Below, one piece after another: positions 1 to 6,620 of a stretch of DNA of 13,173 bases; positions within the stretch are counted from its first letter, which is position 1, and every line of letters begins with the position of its first letter. The position numbers were made by a program, and so were the translations under genes. The notes beneath the pieces are model-generated. The model did no database searches and was not told the origin of the DNA. It was given only the letters and a program-made list of their open reading frames with translations. Source of the DNA: Nitrosomonadales bacterium (lineage in GTDB: Bacteria; Pseudomonadota; Gammaproteobacteria; Burkholderiales; Sulfuricellaceae); assembly GCA_003104895.1 (NCBI GenBank), contig PQAG01000224.1, forward strand, positions 1,093 to 14,265, in the 5' to 3' direction.

Positions 1-558
1 GCGTCCCATGCCATTGACAGCCTTGGCCAGCAGTCCGACCAGATTACTTCGGTGGTCCAGGTGATCAAGGAAGTGGCTGACCAGACCAATCTGCTGGCGC
101 TCAACGCAGCCATCGAAGCGGCGCGTGCCGGAGAGCAGGGGCGCGGTTTTGCAGTGGTGGCCGACGAAGTCAGGAAACTGGCCGAGCGCACCACCAAGGC
201 AACCGAGGAAATTGCCGCCATGGTCAATTCCATGCAGGAAAGCGCCCGCTCCGCTGTATCCACCATGGACTATGCGGTTGAACGCGTCGGCAGCGGGGCG
301 AGCCTGGCGCAGCAGGCTGGCGAGGCGATCAACCAGATCAAGTCGGGCGCCGATAAGGTGGTCAAGGTGGTCAATGACATTTCTGCTGCGCTGGCGGAGC
401 AGAGTGTGGCCAGCAACGATATTGCCAGCCATGTCGAGCGCGTGGCGCAGATGACCGAAGAAAACAGCGCAGCCGCGGGCGAAACCGCGCACTCGGCGGA
501 ATATCTGCAGCAACTGTCAGTCGAGATGCGCAGCGCGGTGAGCAAATTCAAAATTTAA
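1..558 (+). CDS. Methyl-accepting chemotaxis protein, C-terminal signalling domain (5'-truncated by the window edge)
   Basis: The reading frame is open from base 1 to the TAA at 556-558, giving 185 residues of a longer protein whose start lies upstream. It contains the highly conserved hairpin tip of chemoreceptors: DQTNLLALNAAIEAARAGEQ followed by GRGFAVVADEVRKLAERT. In this family the tip contacts CheW and the kinase CheA. The flanking sequence is alanine- and glutamate-rich coiled coil, with Glu/Gln-Ala pairs typical of methylation helices, and the protein ends in SAVSKFKI with no CheR-tethering pentapeptide. The ligand-binding region, membrane segments and HAMP domain are outside the window, so the stimulus is unknown. 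A GTG at 52 could be read as a start, but it falls inside the conserved domain and is not credible. The next gene begins 39 bp downstream on the same strand. Confidence 0.95.
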   Translation, partial: ASHAIDSLGQQSDQITSVVQVIKEVADQTNLLALNAAIEAARAGEQGRGFAVVADEVRKLAERTTKATEEIAAMVNSMQESARSAVSTMDYAVERVGSGASLAQQAGEAINQIKSGADKVVKVVNDISAALAEQSVASNDIASHVERVAQMTEENSAAAGETAHSAEYLQQLSVEMRSAVSKFKI

Positions 559-597
559 TCGCTATCAGGAGCGGTCGAAAAGGCCGCAGGTGGGACT

Positions 598-2331
598 ATG
601 AGCAAGATTATCGAAATAACCGTGCCGGATATTGGCGACTTCAACAATGTGCCGGTGATCGAAGTGCTGGTCAAGGCGGGCGACAAAGTGGAAAAGGATA
701 CGTCGCTGGTCACCCTCGAAAGCGACAAATCGACGATGGAAATTCCGTCCAGCCATGCGGGCACGGTAAAAGCGATCAAGCTCAAGGTGGGTGACAAGGT
801 GGCGATGGGCAGTGAAATTCTGACTCTGGAAGTGGATGAAGTAACCGCTGCGGCTACTCCGCTCGAAACGCCGGCGCCTTTTCCCGCAGCGGAGCAGATG
901 CCAGCGTCCTCGACAGCGGACAGCCAGCAAGTGCATGCGGACGTGGTGGTGCTGGGCGCGGGGCCAGGCGGTTACACGGCGGCGTTCCGTGCTGCCGATC
1001 TTGGCAAGAAGGTGATTCTGATCGAGCGCCATGCTTCGCTGGGCGGTGTCTGCCTCAACGTCGGCTGCATTCCTTCCAAGGCGCTGCTGCACGTGGCCAA
1101 GGTGATCGCCGAGGCGGAGGATATGGGCGCCCACGGCGTGAAATTTGCCAAGCCCAAAGTCGATATCGGCCAGGTGCGGGGCTGGAAGGAAAGCGTGGTG
1201 AATCGCCTGACCGGAGGTCTGGCTCAGCTGGCGAAACAGCGCAATATTCAGGTCATCCGCGGCCGCGGGCAATTCATTGCCCCGCACCATATCCGGGTGG
1301 AAACGGCCGAAGGTGAAATGGATGTGTCCTTCGACAATGCTGTCATCGCCGCCGGCTCTCAGGCGGTAAAAATCCCGTCCTTTCCCGATGACCCGCGCGT
1401 GATGGATTCCACCGGCGCGCTGGCATTGGCGGACGTGCCGAAGAAAATGCTGGTGATCGGCGGTGGCATTATCGGGCTGGAAATGGCGACGGTATATCAC
1501 GCTCTGGGTTCGAAAATCACGGTGGTGGAGCTGGGCGAGCAGCTCATTCCGGGCTGCGACAAGGATATCGTCAAGCCGCTGCACAAGAAGATCGAGAAGC
1601 AGTACGAAGCCATTCTGCTCAAGACCAGGGTCGCCGGCCTGGAAGCGAGAAAGGACGGCATTCTCGCTACATTTGAGGGCGAAAATGCGCCCGCACCGCA
1701 GCTGTTTGACCGGGTGCTGGTCGCGGTGGGACGCCGCCCAAATGGAAAGCTGATTGGTGCCGGGCAGGCCGGAATCCAGGTCAGCGAACAGGGTTTCATT
1801 CCAGTCGACAAGCAGCAGCGCACCAATGTGCCGCACATCTTCGCCATCGGCGACATCGTAGGCCAGCCCATGCTGGCGCACAAGGCGGTGCATGAGGGCA
1901 AGGTGGCGGCGGAGGTTATTGCCGGGCACAAGGCGGCCTTCGATGCGCGCACCATTCCCTCGGTCGCCTACACCGACCCCGAGGTGGCCTGGATGGGCCT
2001 GACCGAAACCGAAGCCAAGGCGCAGGGCATCGAATATGAAAAGGCCAGTTTTCCATGGGCGGCCAGCGGACGGGCGCTGTCTATCGGGGCCGACTATGGG
2101 GCCACCAAGCTGCTGCTGGACAAGGATACGAAGCGGATCATCGGCGCCGGCATCGTCGGCCCGAACGCCGGCGAACTCATCGCAGAAGCGGTGCTGGCGC
2201 TGGAAATGGGCGCCGATGCGCAGGATATCGGCCTGACCATTCACCCTCACCCCACGCTTTCGGAAACACTGTGCTTCGCCGCAGAAATGGCAGAGGGTAC
2301 GATCACCGATCTCTATATCAAGCGCAAATAG
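598..2331 (+). CDS. lpdA: Dihydrolipoamide dehydrogenase with N-terminal lipoyl domain (E3)
   Basis: This 577-residue cytoplasmic flavoenzyme should reoxidise dihydrolipoyl groups of 2-oxoacid dehydrogenase (or glycine cleavage) complexes using NAD+. Residues 1-80 form a biotinyl/lipoyl domain with the ESDKSTMEIP motif, where Lys44 is the expected lipoylated residue. An Ala/Pro-rich linker (about 83-112) follows. The FAD-binding GAGPGG starts at residue 120, the redox disulfide motif GGVCLNVGCIPSK gives Cys152 and Cys157, the NAD-binding GGGIIG lies at 288-293, and the second FAD contact AIGD ends at Asp419. The C-terminal HPTLSE supplies the catalytic pair His551 and Glu556. E3 without the extra domain is about 475 residues, so the length fits the fused form known from Neisseria and Ralstonia. 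The ATG is preceded by AGGTGG at 588-593. No E1 or E2 gene is seen beside it, so its partner complex cannot be named from this window. Confidence 0.95.
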   Translation: MSKIIEITVPDIGDFNNVPVIEVLVKAGDKVEKDTSLVTLESDKSTMEIPSSHAGTVKAIKLKVGDKVAMGSEILTLEVDEVTAAATPLETPAPFPAAEQMPASSTADSQQVHADVVVLGAGPGGYTAAFRAADLGKKVILIERHASLGGVCLNVGCIPSKALLHVAKVIAEAEDMGAHGVKFAKPKVDIGQVRGWKESVVNRLTGGLAQLAKQRNIQVIRGRGQFIAPHHIRVETAEGEMDVSFDNAVIAAGSQAVKIPSFPDDPRVMDSTGALALADVPKKMLVIGGGIIGLEMATVYHALGSKITVVELGEQLIPGCDKDIVKPLHKKIEKQYEAILLKTRVAGLEARKDGILATFEGENAPAPQLFDRVLVAVGRRPNGKLIGAGQAGIQVSEQGFIPVDKQQRTNVPHIFAIGDIVGQPMLAHKAVHEGKVAAEVIAGHKAAFDARTIPSVAYTDPEVAWMGLTETEAKAQGIEYEKASFPWAASGRALSIGADYGATKLLLDKDTKRIIGAGIVGPNAGELIAEAVLALEMGADAQDIGLTIHPHPTLSETLCFAAEMAEGTITDLYIKRK

Positions 2332-2347
2332 CTGCAAGCAGGAAGCG

Positions 2348-2379
2348 GCCCCGGGAAAATCCGATTGAATTTCCGGGGC
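2348..2379 (+). terminator. GC-rich hairpin after lpdA, possible terminator without a clear U-tract
   Basis: Bases 2348-2357 pair with 2370-2379 to make a stem of about 10 bp, six of them a C/G-rich core (CCCCGG with CCGGGG, plus an outer G-C), around a 12-nt loop. It lies 17 nt after the lpdA stop codon. The sequence after the stem is not T-rich, so it may end transcription inefficiently, act through Rho, or simply protect the 3' end. The stem is read directly from the sequence; its function is inferred. Confidence 0.4.
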
Positions 2380-2415
2380 TGGTTAATGGCGGATTTCTGT
2401 AAAACTATGCAGTAG

Positions 2416-2434
2416 CCAACATGTTGGGCAACAT
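2416..2434 (+). promoter_or_regulatory. Nested palindrome just upstream of narX, candidate operator or RNA hairpin
   Basis: CCAACATGTTGG at 2416-2427 is a perfect 12-bp palindrome. Its right half is shared with a second perfect inverted repeat, ATGTTG-GG-CAACAT at 2421-2434. CAACAT therefore occurs as a direct repeat 12 bp apart. The element ends 14 bp before the narX ATG, and no strong Shine-Dalgarno sequence lies between. It does not match the NarL heptamer or FNR consensus. It could be a repressor site or affect translation of narX; which one cannot be told from the sequence. Confidence 0.35.
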
Positions 2435-2448
2435 ATCCGGCACACCTG

Positions 2449-4380
2449 ATGATTAAACGCTTTCACACACTGAGTTCCAAGCTGGTGGGTATTCTGCTCG
2501 CCTTTTTCTGTGTAGCGCTGACGGCTATTGGCTTGACCCTGTACGTTTCCTGGCAACTGGAAGGGGGCGCCGCCGCCATCAATGACGCAGGCAGCGAGCG
2601 CATGCGTTCATATCGTCTGGCATACCTGCTGACTTACAACACCCACTTCGGGCTGGATCAGGAAAGCATGGAGGGCGAGGTGCAGCGGGAAATGATCGCC
2701 TTCGAGAAAACCCTTGCCGACCTGGAGCAGGGCGACCCTTCCCGCCCCCTCCTGCTGCCCAAGGATGAGGGCGTGAGGCGGCAGATGGCGAATCTCAGGC
2801 TGGAATGGAAGAGACACATCCGGCCCTTGCTGGAAGGGGTGCTGGCTAGCCGTGATGTCGAGATGCGGCGGCGCCTGCTGAAGGAAAGCCGGCCTGCAGT
2901 GGAAAATTTTGTGGGCATGGTCAATGGTCTGGTGCTGAGCGTCGAGCGTGACAATGCCTATAAAACCAGCCTGCTCCGCTCCATTCAGCTGGGGTTGGTG
3001 TTGCTTGCCATACTCGGCACGGTGATTCTCATTTTCCTGATGTATCTGCTGATCATTCGCCCCACCACCAAGCTTCAGGATGGCATCCAGCGGATGGCCG
3101 CGGAAGATTTCGGGGTGCGCGTGCCGGAGGAAACCAACGATGAATTCGGCGCGCTGGCGCTGGGTTTCAACCAGATGGCGGATCACCTGGAGGGGCTCTA
3201 CACCACCCTGGAACAGCGGGTAGAGGCGAAAACGCACAGCCTGGAGGAAAAAAACCAGGAGCTTGCCCTGCTGTATGAAATCACCGCCTTCCTCAATGAG
3301 CCCGCCACGGTGGAAGATATCTGCCGCCGCTTCATCCGCCGCCTGATGGTCCAGTTTGCCGCGCAAGGCGGGGCAGTAAGGCTGGTGGATGCCAAGTCGC
3401 AGAAAATCCATCTGGTGATGACCGAGGGCCTGAGCGAGGTGTTCGCGCAGAAGGAATCCTGCCTCAACATGGGCGAGTGCCTGTGCGGTGGGGCGGCGAG
3501 CACGCAGACAGCAGCCTTTTTCGACCTGCAGCAGCCGACCGAGATGAAGCTGCTGTATAACTGCCGCGACGAGGGGTATCGTTCGGTGTCGGTGTTCACC
3601 ATCCGGGCAAAAAAACGGCTGATCGGCATTTTCAACCTCTATTTCCACAAGGCGCGCGGTTTCACGCAGATGGAAGTGCAGCTGCTGGAAACCGTTGGCC
3701 AGCATCTCGGCGCGGCCATCGAGGGGCAGCGTCTGGTATCGCGCGAGAAGGAGATGGCCATATCTGAGGAACGCAACCTGCTGGCGCAGGAGCTGCATGA
3801 CAGCATCGCGCAGGGGCTGGCTTTCCTGAATATCCAGATACAGATGCTGGCGGATTCCTTGCGCAAGGGGAATGAGCGCGAAGTGATGGAGGGGCTCTCC
3901 CATATCCGCGAAGGGGTGCAGGAAAGCTACGACGACGTGCGCGAGCTGCTGGTGCATTTCCGTACCCGCGTGCACCAGTCCGATCTGGAGGGCGCCATTC
4001 GCAGCACGCTGGAAAAATTCGAGGGGCAGACTGGCATCAAGGCATCTTTAAATATCACTGGCGAGGGGGCCCCGCTTGATCCCAGCAACGAAACCCAGGT
4101 GCTGCATATCGTGCAGGAGGCCCTCTCCAATGTGAGAAAACACGCTGGCGCGAGCGCCGTGACGGTGGATGTCTCGCGCCATGGCAACTGCGTCATCTCG
4201 GTGCGCGACAATGGCCGCGGCTTCAACCCCGAGCTGCAACCCGGCGATTCCCATGTTGGCATCAGCATCATGAAGGAACGGGCGCACCGCATCGGCGGGC
4301 TGCTTGAAATCTTATCCACGCCGGACGCAGGCACCGAAATCCGGCTGACCCTGGGCAAACCATACAAGGAAGCCGCATGA
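2449..4380 (+). CDS. narX: Nitrate/nitrite sensor histidine kinase NarX
   Basis: This 643-residue inner-membrane kinase has the NarX/NarQ plan. TM1 is at about 12-34. A periplasmic region (about 35-180) begins with a P-box, INDAGSERMRSYR at 44-56; Arg51 lines up with the ligand-binding arginine of Escherichia coli NarX. TM2 (about 181-203) is followed by HAMP (to about 250), a coiled-coil helix, and a GAF-like central module (about 275-430) with Cys338, Cys344, Cys346 and Cys372. The HisKA_3 dimerisation box ELHDSIAQGL carries the phospho-accepting His450. The ATPase domain shows N-box Asn561, DNGRGF at 587-592 and HVG at 602-604. The expected role is phosphorylation and dephosphorylation of NarL in response to nitrate and nitrite. 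The ATG at 2449 puts a short basic segment before TM1 as expected, although its ribosome binding site is weak. It overlaps narL by ATGA, implying coupled translation. Confidence 0.93.
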   Translation: MIKRFHTLSSKLVGILLAFFCVALTAIGLTLYVSWQLEGGAAAINDAGSERMRSYRLAYLLTYNTHFGLDQESMEGEVQREMIAFEKTLADLEQGDPSRPLLLPKDEGVRRQMANLRLEWKRHIRPLLEGVLASRDVEMRRRLLKESRPAVENFVGMVNGLVLSVERDNAYKTSLLRSIQLGLVLLAILGTVILIFLMYLLIIRPTTKLQDGIQRMAAEDFGVRVPEETNDEFGALALGFNQMADHLEGLYTTLEQRVEAKTHSLEEKNQELALLYEITAFLNEPATVEDICRRFIRRLMVQFAAQGGAVRLVDAKSQKIHLVMTEGLSEVFAQKESCLNMGECLCGGAASTQTAAFFDLQQPTEMKLLYNCRDEGYRSVSVFTIRAKKRLIGIFNLYFHKARGFTQMEVQLLETVGQHLGAAIEGQRLVSREKEMAISEERNLLAQELHDSIAQGLAFLNIQIQMLADSLRKGNEREVMEGLSHIREGVQESYDDVRELLVHFRTRVHQSDLEGAIRSTLEKFEGQTGIKASLNITGEGAPLDPSNETQVLHIVQEALSNVRKHAGASAVTVDVSRHGNCVISVRDNGRGFNPELQPGDSHVGISIMKERAHRIGGLLEILSTPDAGTEIRLTLGKPYKEAA

Positions 4381-5039
4381 AGCCGATCAGAGTGCTTATC
4401 GTTGATGACCACACCCTGTTTCGCACTGGCATCAAGCTGCTTTTGCAGCGTCAGAAGGATTTCGAGGTGGTGGGAGAGGCGGGCGACGGTCTTGAGGGAG
4501 TGAAGCGTGCCATATCCCTCAAGCCGGATGTGGTGCTGCTGGATTTGCACATGCCCGGCATCAGCGGGCGCGAAGCGGTGGGCCTGATTGCCGAGGATTC
4601 GCCGGAAACTCGGGTGGTCATGCTGACCGTGTCCGAGGACGCCGAGGACCTGGTGGATTGCCTGCGCGCCGGGGCGGCGGGCTATCTTCTCAAGAACATC
4701 GAAACCGACTACCTGGTGAACGCCATACAGGGTGCCGCGCGCGGCGAATCCATCATTTCGCCGCTGATGACAGGGAAGCTGGTACAGGGGCTGCGCACCC
4801 CGCCCAGGACAGAAACGCCTCCGCCTCAAGCGGAGGCCGAGCGCGAAAAGCTGACCCCGCGCGAAAAGGAAATCATCACCTTGCTCGCCAAGGGCGCCAG
4901 CAACAAGGAAATGGCGCGCGTGCTGAACGTGGCCGAGAGCACGGTGAAAATCCACGTCCAGAGCATACTCAAAAAACTCAACCTCACCAGCCGGGTGCAG
5001 GCCGCGGTTTACGCAGTGGAGCATGGCCTGGCCCAGTAG
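4377..5039 (+). CDS. narL: Nitrate/nitrite response regulator NarL (NarL/FixJ/LuxR family)
   Basis: This 220-residue cytoplasmic DNA-binding regulator is the partner of NarX. The receiver domain (about 1-125) has the acidic pair Asp10/Asp11, phospho-acceptor Asp56 in LLDLHMPG, the conserved Thr84 and Lys106. A proline-rich linker (about 139-157, RTPPRTETPPP) leads to a LuxR-type helix-turn-helix (about 158-215) starting LTPREKEIITLLAKG, with SNKEMARVLNVAESTVKIH as the recognition region. Length and layout match E. coli NarL (216 residues). The start codon lies inside the narX stop (ATGA at 4377-4380), so the pair is co-transcribed and probably translationally coupled. Two stop codons stand in tandem at the end (TAG then TAA). 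Its probable target is the narK1K2GH operon downstream. NarP-like or other NarL-family assignment is possible, but the cognate NarX makes NarL the best name. Confidence 0.92.
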   Translation: MKPIRVLIVDDHTLFRTGIKLLLQRQKDFEVVGEAGDGLEGVKRAISLKPDVVLLDLHMPGISGREAVGLIAEDSPETRVVMLTVSEDAEDLVDCLRAGAAGYLLKNIETDYLVNAIQGAARGESIISPLMTGKLVQGLRTPPRTETPPPQAEAEREKLTPREKEIITLLAKGASNKEMARVLNVAESTVKIHVQSILKKLNLTSRVQAAVYAVEHGLAQ

Positions 5040-5132
5040 TAAGGAAGAGCTGTAAACCCTGCATCACCCATTGCCATATGGCTTTATTCCCAACCTTCAA
5101 TTCCTGCCGGGTTTGAAATCATTGGGCTCGTT

Positions 5133-5173
5133 AGTGACTAAAAGCATTTCTCAGGCATAGGCCAAAGTGACTA
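5133..5173 (+). repeat. 8-bp direct repeat AGTGACTA, 33 bp apart
   Basis: AGTGACTA occurs at 5133-5140 and again at 5166-5173, a spacing of 33 bp or about three helical turns. The first copy is part of the perfect palindrome TTAGT-G-ACTAA (5131-5141). The second copy runs into the left arm of the inverted repeat at 5171. Phased copies in a promoter region are what a regulator binding on one face of the helix would use, but an 8-bp match can arise by chance. Confidence 0.35.
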
Positions 5174-5209
5174 GTTCCTCCGGGCGCGGGAACTAGCTCC
5201 CGCAGCTAG
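5171..5209 (+). promoter_or_regulatory. Two overlapping, mutually exclusive inverted repeats (attenuator- or terminator-like)
   Basis: The first inverted repeat pairs CTAGTTCC (5171-5178) with GGAACTAG (5189-5196) around a 10-nt GC-rich loop. The second pairs CTAGCT (5193-5198) with AGCTAG (5204-5209) around CCCGC. They share 5193-5196, so only one can form at a time. Three copies of CTAG, a tetramer usually scarce in proteobacteria, fall within 39 bp. A pyrimidine run ending in CCTTTT (5218-5223) lies about 10 nt after the second stem, so this could also be the terminator of narXL. Confidence 0.4.
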
Positions 5210-5321
5210 CGCCCCCTCCTTTTGCATCCCTTCAACTGTCCTTTCGACGAATTGGCTGGGCGCGTCTTCAGGCCTAAGCTGGCAAAGTGTCGAAAACCTA
5301 TCGGCTCTTGATGGAGGGAAT

Positions 5322-6584
5322 ATGGCTTCGCAGGGATACAAGGCTTGGTCCGTGGTGACCGCCAGCACGGTGGCGTTTACCGTCTGCTTCATGATCTGGA
5401 TGATGTTTGCGGTGATCGGCATCCCAATCAAGAAAATGCTGGATCTCAACGAGACCCAGTTCGGCATACTGGTGGCGACGCCGGTGTTGACCGGCTCCCT
5501 GATCCGCCTGCCGCTGGGCATGTGGACGGACAAATTCGGCGGGCGCATCGTGTTTTTCATCCTGATGCTCTCCACCATCATCCCGATTTACCTGATTTCC
5601 CAAGCCACTGAGTACTGGCATTTTCTCGTGACCGGCCTGTTCGTGGGTGTGGCGGGTGGTTCCTTTACCGTGGGTATCTCCTACTGCGCGCGCTGGTTTC
5701 CCAAGAGCCGCCAGGGCCTGGCCATGGGTATCTTTGGCGCTGGCAACACCGGCGCGGCGGTGACCAAGCTGGTTGCTCCCTCGATTGTGGTGGCTTACGG
5801 CTGGGCGATGGTGCCGCAGGTATATGCTGTACTGATGCTGGTGACCGCGATGCTGTTCTGGTTTTTCTCCTTTACCGAACCGTCGCACAAGGTGGGCAAA
5901 AGCGTGACCGTGGGCGAGCAGCTTGCGGCGTTGAAAGACCCCAAGGTATGGCGCTACAGCCAGTATTACTCCATCGTGTTCGGTGGCTACGTGGCCCTGG
6001 CGCTGTGGATGACCAAGTATTACGTGTCCGAGTACGGCTTCGATCTCAAGACGGCAGCGTTGATGGCGGCCGCATTCAGCATTCCCGGCGGCGTGCTGCG
6101 TGCCATCGGTGGCCACTTCTCCGACAAGTATGGCGCCCATTCCATTACCTGGTGGGTGTTGTGGGTTTCCTTGGCCTGTCTGTTCTTCCTGTCCTACCCG
6201 CAGACTGAATTCACCATCCATACCGTAACCGGTCCCACAACCTATCATCTGGGACTCGGCCCCTTCGCGTTCACCATCATCATGTTCACCCTGGGCATTG
6301 CTTTCGCCATCGGCAAGGCTTCGGTGTTCAAGTACATCTCAGATGACTATCCCAAGAACATTGGCGTGATCTCCGGCGTGGTCGGGCTGGCAGGGGGTCT
6401 TGGCGGCTTCCTCATGCCCATCATGTTTGGCGCGCTGGTGGATCTGACCGGCATCCGCTCTTCCGCCTTCATGCTGATGTTCGGCGTGGTGTGGGTTTCC
6501 CTGATGTGGATGTACTGGACCGAAGTGAAGCCGCTGGATGCCAAGCGCCACCGCAAGCAAAAAGAGTTGGATACGCTGGAATAA
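5322..6584 (+). CDS. narK1: NarK1-type nitrate transporter (major facilitator superfamily, probable nitrate/proton symporter)
   Basis: This 420-residue protein has about 12 hydrophobic segments and belongs to the nitrate/nitrite porter family. The first is at about 13-34. The loop after TM2 has the MFS motif GMWTDKFGGR (66-75), preceded by Arg62 in GSLIRLPLG. The equivalent region of the second half is VLRAIGGHFSDKYG with Arg260. These two arginines correspond to those that bind the anion in E. coli NarK and NarU. A Gly-rich nitrate-signature-like segment, FVGVAGGSFTVGISYCARWFP, sits in the TM4-5 region, and a second, GVVGLAGGLGGFLMP, near TM11. Retention of the full MFS motif and the length near 420 point to the NarK1 subgroup, thought to import nitrate with protons and so start respiration before nitrite builds up. 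It is the first gene of a co-directional set with narK2, narG and narH. A GGAGG at 5313-5317 supports the ATG. Confidence 0.9.
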   Translation: MASQGYKAWSVVTASTVAFTVCFMIWMMFAVIGIPIKKMLDLNETQFGILVATPVLTGSLIRLPLGMWTDKFGGRIVFFILMLSTIIPIYLISQATEYWHFLVTGLFVGVAGGSFTVGISYCARWFPKSRQGLAMGIFGAGNTGAAVTKLVAPSIVVAYGWAMVPQVYAVLMLVTAMLFWFFSFTEPSHKVGKSVTVGEQLAALKDPKVWRYSQYYSIVFGGYVALALWMTKYYVSEYGFDLKTAALMAAAFSIPGGVLRAIGGHFSDKYGAHSITWWVLWVSLACLFFLSYPQTEFTIHTVTGPTTYHLGLGPFAFTIIMFTLGIAFAIGKASVFKYISDDYPKNIGVISGVVGLAGGLGGFLMPIMFGALVDLTGIRSSAFMLMFGVVWVSLMWMYWTEVKPLDAKRHRKQKELDTLE

Positions 6585-6606
6585 GTTGTACTTTTGAATG
6601 CCTAAA

Positions 6607-6613
6607 AAGGAGG
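6607..6613 (+). promoter_or_regulatory. Strong ribosome binding site that fixes the narK2 start
   Basis: AAGGAGG is seven nucleotides from the ATG at 6621. An in-frame TTG at 6615 is only one base from this site, so translation from it would be poor. The ATG at 6621 is therefore preferred. Confidence 0.85.
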
Positions 6614-6620
6614 TTTGAAA

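Larger units (their letters stand above)
5040..5321 (+). other. narL-narK1 intergenic region, probable promoter region of the narK1K2GH operon
   Basis: This 282-bp stretch contains no credible gene. It holds a 10-bp palindrome GCCATATGGC (5073-5082), the palindrome TTAGT-G-ACTAA (5131-5141), an 8-bp direct repeat and two overlapping inverted repeats, the last two annotated separately. A weak sigma70-like pair, TTGGCT at 5252-5257 and TAAGCT at 5275-5280 with 17-bp spacing, would give a leader of about 35 nt, but both hexamers match poorly, as expected only if an activator is needed. By eye I find no good FNR site (TTGAT-N4-ATCAA) and no clear pair of NarL heptamers. The start of narK1 is supported by GGAGG at 5313-5317. 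Confidence 0.5.

Noticed and set aside
565..2337. A 590-codon open frame on the minus strand across lpdA
   Set aside because: It is antisense to a gene with all catalytic motifs intact, has low-complexity His/Arg/Gln-rich composition and resembles no known family.
2608..3975. A 455-codon open frame on the minus strand across narX
   Set aside because: It mirrors the conserved NarX frame and has no family motif or ribosome binding site that I can see.
5073..5082. GCCATATGGC perfect palindrome after narL
   Set aside because: It is only 10 bp, has no companion copy and no match to a known site, so it is mentioned in the intergenic entry but not called as a separate element.
6615..6620. TTG at 6615 as the narK2 start, adding two residues
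   Set aside because: It would sit one base from the AAGGAGG ribosome binding site, whereas the ATG at 6621 has ideal seven-base spacing.
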